Part shown: positions 7,907 to 16,437 of the stretch, piece by piece
How the letters are laid out: every line of letters starts with the position of its first letter
Numbering within the stretch: the first letter of the stretch is position 1
DNA from: Gottfriedia sp049568075
GTDB lineage: Bacteria > Bacillota > Bacilli > Bacillales > Bacillaceae_G
Assembly (NCBI GenBank): GCA_049568075.1
Contig: CP144911.1
Length of the DNA stretch: 64,000 nt
Strand: one strand, 5' to 3'
Translations under genes and position numbers: made by a program
The notes under the pieces: model-generated
The model's input: the letters and a program-made list of their open reading frames with translations, nothing else
Databases searched by the model: none
What the model was told of the DNA's origin: nothing

Positions 7907-8134
7907 ATGGAAGCTACAAAATTTTTAGATGCAAAAGGTTTAGCATGTCCAATTCCAATTGTTAAAACAAGAAAAGCAATTGCAGAGATTGAAGCAGGCG
8001 AAGTATTAGAAATTCATGTAACTGATAAAGGTGCTAAAAACGACCTTGCTGCTTGGGCTAAATCAGGTGGACATGAATTATTAAATTATACCGAAGAAGA
8101 CAATGTTTTAAAATTTTGGATTAAAAAAGGTTAA
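7907..8134 (+). CDS. tusA: TusA-family sulfur carrier
   Basis: A 75-residue TusA/SirA-family protein. The persulfide cysteine 14 lies in GLACPIPIVKTRKA, nearly identical to the N-terminal domain of the fusion protein encoded upstream, so the two probably arose by duplication. It would pass sulfur between the rhodaneses and the dioxygenase. The start is the ATG after TTGGAGGAGAATAAA; that ribosome site would be internal to the longer in-frame TTG version. It lies 21 nt after the dioxygenase gene in one operon. Confidence 0.9.
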   Translation: MEATKFLDAKGLACPIPIVKTRKAIAEIEAGEVLEIHVTDKGAKNDLAAWAKSGGHELLNYTEEDNVLKFWIKKG

Positions 8135-8145
8135 GCTAATAGATT

Positions 8146-8187
8146 AATAGGAAAAGGAGGGGGAATAGTCACATCTCCTTTTCTATT
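8146..8187 (+). terminator. Hairpin between tusA and the exporter gene
   Basis: An inverted repeat (AATAGGAAAAGGAG / CTCCTTTTCTATT, one bulge) lies in the 68-nt gap. The 3' arm is pyrimidine-rich but has no long T-run. It could attenuate rather than stop transcription into the exporter gene. Confidence 0.5.
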
Positions 8188-8202
8188 ATAGGGGGACTTA
8201 AA

Positions 8203-8994
8203 ATGGAGTGGACCTTAATTTTAGTACTTTTCTTAGTTGGTTTTTTTGGGTCCTTTATTTCAGGAATGGTAGGAATTGGTGGAGCGATTATAAATTATCC
8301 AATGCTCCTATTTATTCCTCCATTATTAGGATTTGTTGCTTTCACGCCACATCAAGTATCAGGTATAAGTGCCGTCCAAGTAGTATTTGCAACTTTAGGT
8401 GGGGTATTAAGCTATCGGAAAAGCGGTTATTTAAACAAAAAAGTAATAGTAAGTATGGGAATAAGTGTACTAATAGGAAGTTTTCTTGGTGGATTCGGTT
8501 CAAATCTACTTTCAGAACATGGAATTAATCTTGTTTATGGAATTTTAGCAATGATAGCGGTCGTTTTAATGTTTATTCCTAGAAAAAACGTAGAGATGTC
8601 AGCAGATGGTCAAATTTCAATTAATGTATGGCTTGCTGCAGGTTTGGCATTTATCGTTGGAACAAGTGCAGGTATTGTTGGTGCAGGAGGAGCATTTCTG
8701 TTAGTACCAATCATGTTAACGATCTTAAAAATACCAACTCGTGTGACTATTGCATCGTCATTAGCCATTACATTTATCTCTTCAATAGGCGTAACGATCG
8801 GGAAAATCTCTACTGGCCAAGTTGAAATTTTGCCGACAATTATTGTTGTAATTGCAAGTTTAATTGCCTCACCATTAGGTGCAAAAATAGGTAAACAAAC
8901 AAAAACGCAGGTTTTAAGAGGGATTCTAGCAGTTTTAATTGGATTTACCGCTTTGAAGATTTGGATTACGATTATAAAATCATGGGTTAGTTGA
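8203..8994 (+). CDS. TauE/SafE sulfite/organosulfonate exporter
   Basis: A 263-residue membrane protein of the TauE/SafE (DUF81) family with about eight transmembrane segments in two repeated halves. Each half begins with a similar glycine-rich motif (SGMVGIGGAIINYP and AGIVGAGGAFLLVP). In CstR regulons this exporter removes sulfite produced by persulfide dioxygenase, completing the detoxification route encoded upstream. The ATG follows ATAGGGGGACTTAAA. It is the last gene of the cluster and ends at a strong terminator. Confidence 0.88.
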   Translation: MEWTLILVLFLVGFFGSFISGMVGIGGAIINYPMLLFIPPLLGFVAFTPHQVSGISAVQVVFATLGGVLSYRKSGYLNKKVIVSMGISVLIGSFLGGFGSNLLSEHGINLVYGILAMIAVVLMFIPRKNVEMSADGQISINVWLAAGLAFIVGTSAGIVGAGGAFLLVPIMLTILKIPTRVTIASSLAITFISSIGVTIGKISTGQVEILPTIIVVIASLIASPLGAKIGKQTKTQVLRGILAVLIGFTALKIWITIIKSWVS

Positions 8995-9010
8995 ATAAGG
9001 ATTAACTGTA

Positions 9011-9048
9011 AAAAACAGAAAAACTATTTTGGGAGTTTTTCTGTTTTT
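9011..9048 (+). terminator. Rho-independent terminator of the sulfur operon
   Basis: A perfect 15-bp inverted repeat AAAAACAGAAAAACT / AGTTTTTCTGTTTTT lies 17 nt after the exporter stop. The rest of the gap up to 9216 is AT-rich with no gene or site recognised. Confidence 0.88.
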
Positions 9049-9216
9049 CTATTAGCCTTTATTATGGTACTACGTGTAAGGCACTTTTTGTTGCTTCTTA
9101 TTTCAATATTCTTAAATAAAATTTGCTAATTAAGTACTAATTTAATTAAAATGGAACTAGTCGTTTTTTTTAATAGCCTTTACTATAAATTTAAATTGAA
9201 ATGGAGAATGAATTAG

Positions 9217-9567
9217 ATGACAAATCAAAATGAAACGAACGCTTTACCGCCAAAAACATGTACAATTGAACGCCTTGTTACGCTTCAAGAGGATGTTGAA
9301 AAGGTATTGGCAGGACAAAAAACTGCTACTCGCCGAAATGGTAGATATGCAGATGTTGGGGAAGTGATGACCCTTCAAAATAATCAGTATGTTGTTGAAA
9401 AAGTTTATTCTCAATCTCTTGGTGAATTGACAGATGAGGATGCTAAGCAGGAAGGCTATTCAACTGTAGAAGAGTATAAGCAATCGATCCTGTCAATCCA
9501 TCCTGGAATGCCTTGGCTGCCAAAAATGAGGGTATGGGTTCATGAGTTCCGTCTCATTCAAGAATAA
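9217..9567 (+). CDS. ASCH-domain protein
   Basis: A 116-residue protein of the ASCH (PUA-like) superfamily. A beta-rich core with KVLAGQKTATRRNGRYADVGEVMTL (central basic KTATRR stretch) and an ending MPWLPKMRVWVHEFRLI fits the family, whose members bind RNA or act as small amidohydrolases. The ATG is preceded by TGGAGAATGAATTAG. It is followed 5 nt later by a membrane protein gene and may share a transcript with it. Function is not known. Confidence 0.75.
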   Translation: MTNQNETNALPPKTCTIERLVTLQEDVEKVLAGQKTATRRNGRYADVGEVMTLQNNQYVVEKVYSQSLGELTDEDAKQEGYSTVEEYKQSILSIHPGMPWLPKMRVWVHEFRLIQE

Positions 9568-9572
9568 TTTAT

Positions 9573-10007
9573 ATGCTGTATAGATTGCTTCTTTATATAC
9601 ATATTGCTAGTGTAATCTTATCGATTGGCCCTTTTTTTATACTGATTCCGATACTCAAAAAGCTGCATACCTCGAAGTCTGCGATACAACAGAGCTATTT
9701 GGATGTATTCCGGTTCGCTGTCAGATTGGCAAAGCATGCTGGGCATGTACTGGTTGGATCAGGGGTCTTGTTGGTACTAGTAGGTCATTGGTCGTGGAAG
9801 ACATCTTGGATTGTGATGACTATTCTTCTTTTGGTGAGTTCATTATTTTTCCTAGCTAGAGCCTTTTCACCGACCATACGGAAATTTAGTGAACCAACGC
9901 ATGACCAGAGAATGCTGATTCAAAAGCTTCGTCGATCTATCTGGATTTACATCGTTCTTTTGATGGTTATGCTATGGTTTATGGTAGTAAAGCCTGCATT
10001 ATGGTAG
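9573..10007 (+). CDS. Small integral membrane protein, DUF2269-like
   Basis: A 144-residue protein with about four transmembrane segments (roughly 5-27, 55-70, 76-95 and 120-140). Family placement in DUF2269 is tentative and rests on the N-terminal YIHIASVILSIGPFF pattern and the His in LAKHAGHVLVGSG. The ATG lies 5 nt after the ASCH gene stop with no clear ribosome site, suggesting translational coupling. Base composition is a little richer in G/C than its neighbours. Function unknown. Confidence 0.65.
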   Translation: MLYRLLLYIHIASVILSIGPFFILIPILKKLHTSKSAIQQSYLDVFRFAVRLAKHAGHVLVGSGVLLVLVGHWSWKTSWIVMTILLLVSSLFFLARAFSPTIRKFSEPTHDQRMLIQKLRRSIWIYIVLLMVMLWFMVVKPALW

Positions 10008-10016
10008 GCATAATTC

Positions 10017-10056
10017 AAAAAAGCAGACAGGTTCTCTTTATCGAAGAAGCCTTGTC
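10017..10056 (+). terminator. Rho-independent terminator
   Basis: AAAAAAGCAGACA with one bulge pairs with TGTCTGCTTTTTT around a GC-containing loop, 10 nt after the membrane protein stop. Confidence 0.85.
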
Positions 10057-10218
10057 TGCTTTTTTGGCCTTATCTTAAATGAGATACTAATAAGAATCCC
10101 GAAAATTAAGTATTTAGACCTATTTTAAACGATATAATAAACAGGTTTCTTGATTTGAATTTCAAGGACCTAAGTCATGTGGCAAACTGTGCGCGCAAAA
10201 AAAATTCAAAAAAAATTC

Positions 10219-10247
10219 TTGACGGATTCTAAAAAGAGGGATAACAT
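10219..10247 (+). promoter_or_regulatory. Sigma-A-type promoter of the met leader
   Basis: TTGACG (10219-10224) and TAACAT (10242-10247) are spaced by 17 bp, about 40 nt before the SAM riboswitch. The region 10057-10218 shows no other feature. Confidence 0.6.
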
Positions 10248-10283
10248 AAACTCAATAATTCAAAAACTTAATAAATTCTATTA

Positions 10284-10399
10284 CTTATCCAGAGAGGTGG
10301 AGGGACTGGCCCTACGATACCTCGGCAACGGGTTTGTTATTTCGTAACAAATACCGTGCTAATTCCTGCAAATCGTTTAATCGATTTGAAAGATAAGAA
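10284..10399 (+). ncRNA. SAM-I (S-box) riboswitch
   Basis: The leader shows the S-box consensus: CTTATCCAGAGAGGTGGAG, GGACTGGCCC, ACCTCGGCAAC, an AT-rich variable arm and TAATTCCTGC, closed by CTTATC (10284) pairing with GATAAG (10392). The 3' P1 strand GATAAGAAG can instead pair with CTTCTTATC in the 5' arm of the terminator that follows, which is the usual on/off switch: SAM bound means termination. It controls the methionine uptake operon. Confidence 0.95.
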
Positions 10400-10420
10400 G
10401 TAAAGTGGCTTATATATTTT

Positions 10421-10466
10421 AACCCCTCTTCTTATCTGTTTTATCGGATAAGAAGAGGGGTTTTTT
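10421..10466 (+). terminator. SAM-responsive intrinsic terminator
   Basis: AACCCCTCTTCTTATC pairs with GATAAGAAGAGGGGTT and is followed by TTTTTT. It is the expression platform of the S-box riboswitch. Confidence 0.92.
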
Positions 10467-10574
10467 GATGTAGTGCCTTAGGAGAAAAAGGGGGAAATAT
10501 AGATATAAATCCTAGTTTTCAAATATGTTTACTAAGTTATAAAAGTTGGAATAACTTGCAATGGGGGAAGTAAT

Positions 10575-11591
10575 TTGATTGAGATAAAAAATGTCTCCAA
10601 GGTTTATCCTGGAAGGCCACCAATTAAAGCTTTAAATAATATTAATATGAAAATAGAGAAAGGGGAGATCTTTGGAATCATTGGTTTTTCCGGAGCAGGA
10701 AAAAGTACATTGATTCGTTGTTTAAATAGACTTGAAGAGCCAACAGAAGGATCAGTTCTCATTGATGGATTGGACCTAATGACATTAAAAGATGAAGAGT
10801 TACGTAAGACACGTAGAAAAATTGGTGTCGTATTCCAACACTTTAATCTACTTTCTGCTAAAACGGTATTTGATAATATAGCAATGCCGCTATATCTTGA
10901 AGGAAAAAAGAAACGGGATGTTCAGGAAAAGGTAATGGAGTTAATTGAATTTGTTGGACTTACAGGGAAGCAAGATGTATTTCCGGGGCACTTATCGGGA
11001 GGACAAAAGCAAAGAGTGGGAATAGCAAGGGCACTCGTAACAGATCCAGATCTTTTGCTATGTGATGAAGCTACATCTGCATTAGACCCTGAAACAACAA
11101 AGAATGTATTAGAGCTTTTAAGGAAGGTAAATAATTCCTATAATCTTACAATTTTCCTTATTACCCATGAAATGAGTGTAATTCGTGATCTTTGTGATAA
11201 AGTGGCGGTCATTGATGATGGTGAAATTGTCGAGGAAGGTAATGTTTATGACGTTTTTACGAATCCACAAAAAAGTATTACAAAGAATTTTGTTAACACT
11301 GTATTACAAAATGAGGTGCCGCCTAAGTTATCGAAATCATTATCAAAGGGAAAATATTATCAATTAGTCTTCCTAGGTGACAAGGCAGGCAACCCATTAT
11401 TATCAGAGGTTCTTAAAAAATTCGATATAAATTTAAATATTCTTTATGGATCGATTACAGAGTTACAAGAAAGACCTTATGGGAATTTGCTCGTGGCACT
11501 AGAAGGAACAAAAGAGGAAAGCGCAAAAGCTATTAAATTTATTTCGGAAAAGGGGATAGATGTGAGGGAGGTTGAGTTAAATGGAGCTTAA
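10575..11591 (+). CDS. metN: Methionine ABC transporter ATP-binding protein
   Basis: A 338-residue ABC ATPase. Walker A is GFSGAGKST, the signature is LSGGQKQR, Walker B is LLLCDEATSAL, and the C-terminal 95 residues form the NIL/ACT-like domain that binds methionine and inhibits transport. It energises uptake of methionine (including D-methionine or its sulfoxide in Bacillus homologues). The start is TTG, with ATGGGGGAAG upstream and no better ATG. The 3' end overlaps metI by 11 nt. Control is by the S-box leader. Confidence 0.95.
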   Translation: MIEIKNVSKVYPGRPPIKALNNINMKIEKGEIFGIIGFSGAGKSTLIRCLNRLEEPTEGSVLIDGLDLMTLKDEELRKTRRKIGVVFQHFNLLSAKTVFDNIAMPLYLEGKKKRDVQEKVMELIEFVGLTGKQDVFPGHLSGGQKQRVGIARALVTDPDLLLCDEATSALDPETTKNVLELLRKVNNSYNLTIFLITHEMSVIRDLCDKVAVIDDGEIVEEGNVYDVFTNPQKSITKNFVNTVLQNEVPPKLSKSLSKGKYYQLVFLGDKAGNPLLSEVLKKFDINLNILYGSITELQERPYGNLLVALEGTKEESAKAIKFISEKGIDVREVELNGA

Positions 11592-12249
11592 TTGGGAATT
11601 CTTTTGGCCGCAGTTTTTGCAGGCAACTCAAGATACATTTCTAACTGTGCTAGGATCATTTATTTTTGGCACAATCATAGGATTACCTTTAGGTATTATC
11701 CTAGTTGTAACAAGGCCAGGTCATATAATGGAAAACAAACCTTTATTTACGTTGTTAAATACCATTATTAATATTGTTCGATCTGTACCATTTATTATTT
11801 TGCTAGTTGCCATTATTCCATTTACTAGATTATTGACGGGAACGTCCATTGGAGTAGTTGCAGCAATTGTTCCACTTTCAATCTTTGTAGGGCCATATTT
11901 GGCAAGATTGATTGAGAACTCCATGTTAGAAGTAGATAAGGGAGTACTGGAAACAGCTTACTCAATGGGAGCAACAAAGTTTCAGATCATCGTGAAGTTT
12001 ATTTTGCCTGAAGCGATTCCATCGTTGATTCTTTCATTTACAACAGCAACGATTGGATTGATTGGATCGACTGCGGCAGCAGGTGCTGTTGGTGCTGGTG
12101 GATTAGGGGACTTAGCTATTACATATGGTTATCAACGCTTTGAAACATTGGTTATTGTCATTACAGTTGTATTACTAGTAGTTATTGTTCAACTCATACA
12201 AAGTTTAGGAAATACGTGGTCAAGATACGTAAGGAGGAAAAGAGGATGA
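11581..12249 (+). CDS. metI: Methionine ABC transporter permease
   Basis: A 222-residue MetI-type permease with five predicted membrane spans. The EAA loop that docks onto the ATPase is ETAYSMGATKFQIIVKFILP. The ATG overlaps the end of metN, with GGGAGG within metN as ribosome site, so translation is coupled. The stop overlaps the metQ start as ATGA. It forms the membrane channel of the importer. Confidence 0.95.
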   Translation: MELNWEFFWPQFLQATQDTFLTVLGSFIFGTIIGLPLGIILVVTRPGHIMENKPLFTLLNTIINIVRSVPFIILLVAIIPFTRLLTGTSIGVVAAIVPLSIFVGPYLARLIENSMLEVDKGVLETAYSMGATKFQIIVKFILPEAIPSLILSFTTATIGLIGSTAAAGAVGAGGLGDLAITYGYQRFETLVIVITVVLLVVIVQLIQSLGNTWSRYVRRKRG

Positions 12250-13094
12250 AAAAGTTTTTTACTATTTTTGCAGCATTATTATTAACAGTTTCGGTATTAT
12301 CAGCATGTGGTTCTAACGCATCATCAGGTAATGGAAAAGAGAGAACAGTTAAGATTGGTATTAACGGTGATGACTATGAACTTTGGAATATTGTACAAAA
12401 ACAAGTGAAAAATGATGGCATTAAATTGAAAATCATTTCATTTTCAGATTATGTTCAGCCTAACACAGCACTTAATGACGGTAGCCTTGATTTAAATTCT
12501 TTTCAAACGATTACTTATATGAACCAATTTAAAGGCGATCATAATTTAGATATTTCAGCAATTGGCTCGACAGTTATTGCGCCAATGGGGATTTACTCAC
12601 ATAAATTTAAAAAGCTAAGTGATATTCCAGATGGAGCAACGATTACGATACCAAATGATGTTACGAACGCAGGGCGTGCACTTAAACTATTACAATCTTC
12701 AAAGCTAATTAGTTTAGTAGATAATTTTGATCCTAAAGGTAGTATTGAACAAATTAAAGAAAATCCTAAACATCTAAAAATCAAACCGATTGCTGCAGGG
12801 CAAACAGCTAGATCATTAGATGATGTGGCAGCAGCGATCATCAATAATGGATTCGCCGTTCAAGCAGGCTTAGACCCTGCAAAGGATCCACTTTATAAAG
12901 AAGATCCTAATGATAAAGCAGCTATGCCGTATATCAATGTTATTGCATCCCGTACGAAGAATAAAAATGACAAGGACTTTGCAAAGATTGTAAAGGCCTA
13001 TCAATCAAAAGAAGTTCATGATTACATTATTAAACGTGACAAAGGTGCTACAGTTCCAGTAGTCATTTCGATTGATAAAATTAAAAATCTATAA
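12246..13094 (+). CDS. metQ: Methionine-binding lipoprotein
   Basis: A 282-residue NlpA/MetQ substrate-binding lipoprotein. A type II signal peptide ends in the lipobox LSAC with the lipidated cysteine at residue 21. The mature part has the NlpA-family pattern (KIGINGDDYELW, LNSFQTITYMNQF, IPNDVTNAGRALKLL). It captures methionine outside the membrane and delivers it to MetI. The start is the ATG overlapping the metI stop, preceded by AAGGAGGAAAAGAGG; an in-frame upstream GTG-type start is rejected because it would add residues before the signal peptide. Confidence 0.95.
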   Translation: MKKFFTIFAALLLTVSVLSACGSNASSGNGKERTVKIGINGDDYELWNIVQKQVKNDGIKLKIISFSDYVQPNTALNDGSLDLNSFQTITYMNQFKGDHNLDISAIGSTVIAPMGIYSHKFKKLSDIPDGATITIPNDVTNAGRALKLLQSSKLISLVDNFDPKGSIEQIKENPKHLKIKPIAAGQTARSLDDVAAAIINNGFAVQAGLDPAKDPLYKEDPNDKAAMPYINVIASRTKNKNDKDFAKIVKAYQSKEVHDYIIKRDKGATVPVVISIDKIKNL

Positions 13095-13140
13095 AGCTAG
13101 TGCATGCTTATTTAAAAAAATGGAAGGGAGAAAAGTTTAA

Positions 13141-14331
13141 ATGACAGTCAAAATTGAAACACAAAGAGAACAAATTGTGAAAAGTATTGAGAGATCGAAG
13201 GAAGTTTATCTTGAAATTAGCCACAAAATTCATGAGAAACCTGAAATTGGCAATCAAGAATTTTTTGCATCAGAAACACATACTAAAATTCTAGTAGAAG
13301 CTGGATTCGATGTTACACGTAATATTGCAGGACATGAAACAGGATTTGTAGCAAGGAAAAAGTCGTCTAAGCAAGGCCCAACCATCGCTTTTTTAGCAGA
13401 ATACGATGCACTACCTGGTCTTGGTCATGCATGCGGACATAATATTATTGGAACAACAAGTGTGGCAGCAGGAATCGCTCTTGCTGAAGTCATCTCAGAA
13501 ACTGGAGGAGAGGTTGTTATATTTGGAACACCTGCAGAAGAGGGTGGACCAAATGGAAGTGCAAAGGGGAGTTTCGTAAAAAATGGATTACTAGAAGGTG
13601 TTGATGCAGCTCTTATGCTCCACCCAAGTGGTAAAACAGGTTTATCGAGTCCATCGTTGGCAGTAGATCCATTAGACTTCCATTTTTATGGAAGAGCAGC
13701 TCATGCTGCTGGGTCACCAGAACATGGCATTAATGCCTTAGATGCAGTAATCCAATTATTCAATGGCATTAATGCCCTTCGTCAGCAGCTTTCTAGTGAT
13801 GTTCGCATACACGGAATTATCACTCATGGAGGCGATGCACCAAATATTATTCCAGAGTATGCTTCAGCAAGATTCTTCATCCGTGCTAGTTCTTGGAAGC
13901 GTACGGAGAAAGTATCTACTAAGATTCGTAATATTGCCGAAGGAGCAGCACTTGCAACTGGTAGTACTGTGAAAATTGAAAGATTCCAAAATGAAGTCCA
14001 TGATTTTATTATCAATCAATCTCTTGATGAGCTTGTTGGTGAGGAACTAAGACTATTAGGGGAAGTAGTGAATAGCAAAAGCGGCGGGCTTGGATCTACT
14101 GATGCCGGAAATGTAAGCCATGTTGTTCCGACTTCTCACGCATATATTAAAATTGGACCTGATGATTTAATTGCTCATACAAATGAATTTCGTGAAGCTG
14201 CGAGATCGCCACTTGGTGATCATGCTCTAATTACGGGTGCAAAAGCATTGGCTCTAACGGGCTATCGTTTAATTACTGATAAAAACCTTTTGGAAAAAGT
14301 TCAAAATGAATTTCAACAAACAGAAAAATAG
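13141..14331 (+). CDS. M20-family amidohydrolase (AbgB/YxeP-like)
   Basis: A 396-residue M20D-type metallo-amidohydrolase. Metal-ligand motifs are AEYDALPGLGHACGHN, TPAEEGGPNG and the late HVVPTSHAY; the dimerisation domain is inserted in the middle. Such enzymes hydrolyse N-acyl amino acids. Its place 46 nt after metQ in a SAM-controlled operon, with no terminator between, suggests a substrate such as an N-acyl sulfur amino acid that releases methionine or cysteine (inference; no substrate residues confirm it). The ATG follows GGAAGGGAGAAAAGTTTAA. A strong terminator ends the operon. Confidence 0.85.
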   Translation: MTVKIETQREQIVKSIERSKEVYLEISHKIHEKPEIGNQEFFASETHTKILVEAGFDVTRNIAGHETGFVARKKSSKQGPTIAFLAEYDALPGLGHACGHNIIGTTSVAAGIALAEVISETGGEVVIFGTPAEEGGPNGSAKGSFVKNGLLEGVDAALMLHPSGKTGLSSPSLAVDPLDFHFYGRAAHAAGSPEHGINALDAVIQLFNGINALRQQLSSDVRIHGIITHGGDAPNIIPEYASARFFIRASSWKRTEKVSTKIRNIAEGAALATGSTVKIERFQNEVHDFIINQSLDELVGEELRLLGEVVNSKSGGLGSTDAGNVSHVVPTSHAYIKIGPDDLIAHTNEFREAARSPLGDHALITGAKALALTGYRLITDKNLLEKVQNEFQQTEK

Positions 14332-14340
14332 TTAGATTGA

Positions 14341-14390
14341 ACGGTCAAAAAGATGGACGGAATTACCATCTTTTTGACCGTTTTATTTTT
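14341..14390 (+). terminator. Rho-independent terminator of the met operon
   Basis: ACGGTCAAAAAGATGG pairs with CCATCTTTTTGACCGT and is followed by TTTATTTTT. Between it and 14609 nothing was recognised. Confidence 0.9.
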
Positions 14391-14609
14391 GAAAGCTCAA
14401 TTATTTGTTCTATTCATATAGAAGCCTTCTGTTAAATTCTCCCTCCGTTAATTCCATAGTAAAAAATATAGGTTTACATTACCCCATTTCAATTTTTATC
14501 AAAACGTAATCCCAATTTTACTAAATCTTAAATTTTAAAGATTAAACTAAAACTTAGATATGTTTTCTACAAGTTTACTCTATAAATCTTTGATAGGGGG
14601 TAATTTAAT

Positions 14610-14999
14610 ATGGTTTCTTTAAGTAAAGTAAAAGATTTCTCAGATGAAACTGTTAAATATGCACAACAACATCTAGCAAACGAAAGGACATATTTAGCAT
14701 GGTTGCGAACTGCAATCTCAATTACTGGTGTAGGATTTTTAACAACTTCGCTACACTTTACAATTAAAATTAGTGATAGCCAGTTCATCAATACATTAGC
14801 AATTTTTCTTGGCATATATGCATGTGTTGTTGGTTTAATTTCTGGAGTATTAGCTACTATTCAGTACAGTAAAAAGCGGAAAGAAATTCAAAATGGAAAA
14901 TTTATACCTGCTCATCATTCAATTATTCTTGTATCAATTCTATTATCTTTTTTACTATTCATGATTGTGCTGTATTTGTCTTTATTATTATTTAATTAA
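14610..14999 (+). CDS. DUF202 (YidH-type) membrane protein
   Basis: A 129-residue protein with three transmembrane segments after a cytosolic N-terminus. The diagnostic DUF202 pattern LANERTYLAWLRTAISITGVGF is present (key residues ERTYLAWLRT). GATAGGGGGTAATTTAAT precedes the ATG. The family is common in bacteria and yeast vacuolar complexes but has no proven bacterial role. It appears to be a single-gene unit. Confidence 0.85.
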   Translation: MVSLSKVKDFSDETVKYAQQHLANERTYLAWLRTAISITGVGFLTTSLHFTIKISDSQFINTLAIFLGIYACVVGLISGVLATIQYSKKRKEIQNGKFIPAHHSIILVSILLSFLLFMIVLYLSLLLFN

Positions 15000-15001
15000 A
15001 C

Positions 15002-15033
15002 GTGAATAGTTTCAGTTTATTCGCTGTTTTTTT
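15002..15033 (+). terminator. Weak rho-independent terminator
   Basis: A 7-bp stem GTGAATA / TATTCGC (one G-T pair) is followed by TGTTTTTTT, directly after the DUF202 gene. Confidence 0.5.
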
Positions 15034-15071
15034 AATAGGGATATTTTTATAAAAATCGAATATTACATAAA

Positions 15072-15959
15072 GTGGACACTAAAATGAATGGAGTGATTGA
15101 TATTTTTTTTCCTGAGTCTCGGTTTGAATCGATTAATGGAATGGAGCTTCATTTTACAGAATGGGGAGAAAGAAAAAATCCAACAGTTGTTTGCTGGCAT
15201 GGTTTAACTAGGAATGGTAGGGATTTTGATATTTTAGCTCGTCATTTAGCTAAGGATTACCATGTCATCTGTCCAGATATGATTGGGCGTGGATTAAGTC
15301 AGTGGAGTACTTCTCCTGAGCAAGATTACTGTTTTGAAAACTATGTAAATCTAGCAATTGGATTATTAGACCGTTTAGAAATTGAACAAGTTCGTTGGGT
15401 AGGGACTTCGATGGGTGGAGCAATTGGAATGCGACTTGCTGGTACGCCTAAACATCTAAACCGTATTTCTCATTTAGTCCTAAACGATATCGGGGCAGGA
15501 GCTTCAGAAAACCAACCACAAGATATTGAAGGGATTAAGAGAATTATTAGCTATGTCGGTACACCACCTCAATTTAAAACATTTACTGAATTGAAGAATT
15601 ACTATAAGTTAATTTATCATTCATTTGGTGTTTCGAGTGAAGAAGAATGGAATGATTTTACGCAAAATTCTTGCCGTAGAAGAGATGAGGGTGGAATTGG
15701 TCCAGATTATGATCCTAAAATTGCATTACAATTTCAGCATACTGAAGATTTAACTTTGTGGAATTACTGGGAATCTATTCAGTCCAAGATTTTACTCATT
15801 CGAGGAGAAGTTTCGGACGTCTTGCCACTGGATGTAGCATTAAAAATGAAGGAAACGCAGAAGTTTCAAATGGAAACAATACCTAAAGTTGGTCATGCCC
15901 CTGCTTTAAATACAAATGAGCAAATCTCAATTATTGATAATTTTTTAAAAGAAGTCTAG
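15072..15959 (+). CDS. Alpha/beta hydrolase
   Basis: A 295-residue alpha/beta-hydrolase-fold enzyme. The nucleophile elbow is GTSMGGA, the oxyanion region is CWHGLTRNGRDFD, PDMIGRGLSQ is typical of the family, a late acid is near RGEVSDVLP, and the catalytic His is in VGHAPAL. It begins at GTG 15072 or possibly the ATG 12 nt later; neither has a strong ribosome site. Substrate cannot be told from sequence. It lies alone with a terminator behind it. Confidence 0.82.
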   Translation: MDTKMNGVIDIFFPESRFESINGMELHFTEWGERKNPTVVCWHGLTRNGRDFDILARHLAKDYHVICPDMIGRGLSQWSTSPEQDYCFENYVNLAIGLLDRLEIEQVRWVGTSMGGAIGMRLAGTPKHLNRISHLVLNDIGAGASENQPQDIEGIKRIISYVGTPPQFKTFTELKNYYKLIYHSFGVSSEEEWNDFTQNSCRRRDEGGIGPDYDPKIALQFQHTEDLTLWNYWESIQSKILLIRGEVSDVLPLDVALKMKETQKFQMETIPKVGHAPALNTNEQISIIDNFLKEV

Positions 15960-15980
15960 ATTTTACTATTTGAAATTTTG

Positions 15981-16026
15981 GGTTGTTCCTTTTGTTGAGT
16001 TAACTGACTAAGGAGCGGCCTTTTTT
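15981..16026 (+). terminator. Rho-independent terminator
   Basis: GGTTGTTCCTT pairs with AAGGAGCGGCC (three G-U pairs) and is followed by TTTTTT. Confidence 0.7.
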
Positions 16027-16257
16027 ATTGAAAATATAATTGATGAACTATGTGGGGGGATCATACCTTTACTATATATTTGTAGTTTATATCTTTGTCC
16101 TTTTTTATAAATATTAAGTAGATTTTTCCAATATAGTAAGAATTAGGTTATACTTGCAGGTTTTCCGTTTGTGAATAGCCAATATTGTACAATTTTCAAG
16201 TCATAATACCTTAACTGGTACGGGGAATTTTTCATCTTAATTGCGGTTTTTAGATAT

Positions 16258-16350
16258 TTAATTGCAGATTTGCTATTTTTATTTGTGATTTTCAAAATTT
16301 AATTGCAGTTTTGCTATTTTTATTTGCGATTTCCGAATTTTAATTGCAGT
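16258..16350 (+). repeat. Tandem repeat, 41-bp period
   Basis: Units starting ATTGCAG at 16261, 16302 and 16343 are spaced by 41 bp; the first two share ATTGCAGNTTTGCTATTTTT and TATTTGNGATTTNC, and the third is cut short. A fourth, diverged ATTGCGG lies at 16240. No reading frame is evident. A diverged inverse copy may exist near 52.77 kb. Confidence 0.65.
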
Positions 16351-16379
16351 CCATTTACGTTTACAGAAAAGAGAAAGTA

Positions 16380-16437
16380 AAAAAAGATTGAACAAATGTC
16401 ATTCAAACATCTGTTCAATCTTTTTTATTTCATTTTA
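16380..16437. terminator. Bidirectional terminator at the mntH end
   Basis: AAAAAAGATTGAACA pairs with TGTTCAATCTTTTTT. It ends right at the mntH stop on the minus strand and can also stop plus-strand transcripts. Confidence 0.85.

Noticed and set aside
8208..8825. Alternative-frame proteins inside the sulfite exporter gene
   Set aside because: The main frame matches TauE/SafE over its full length; the other frames show no conserved features.
16240..16350. CRISPR array
   Set aside because: The 41-bp units are contiguous with no unique spacers and no cas genes are in the window.
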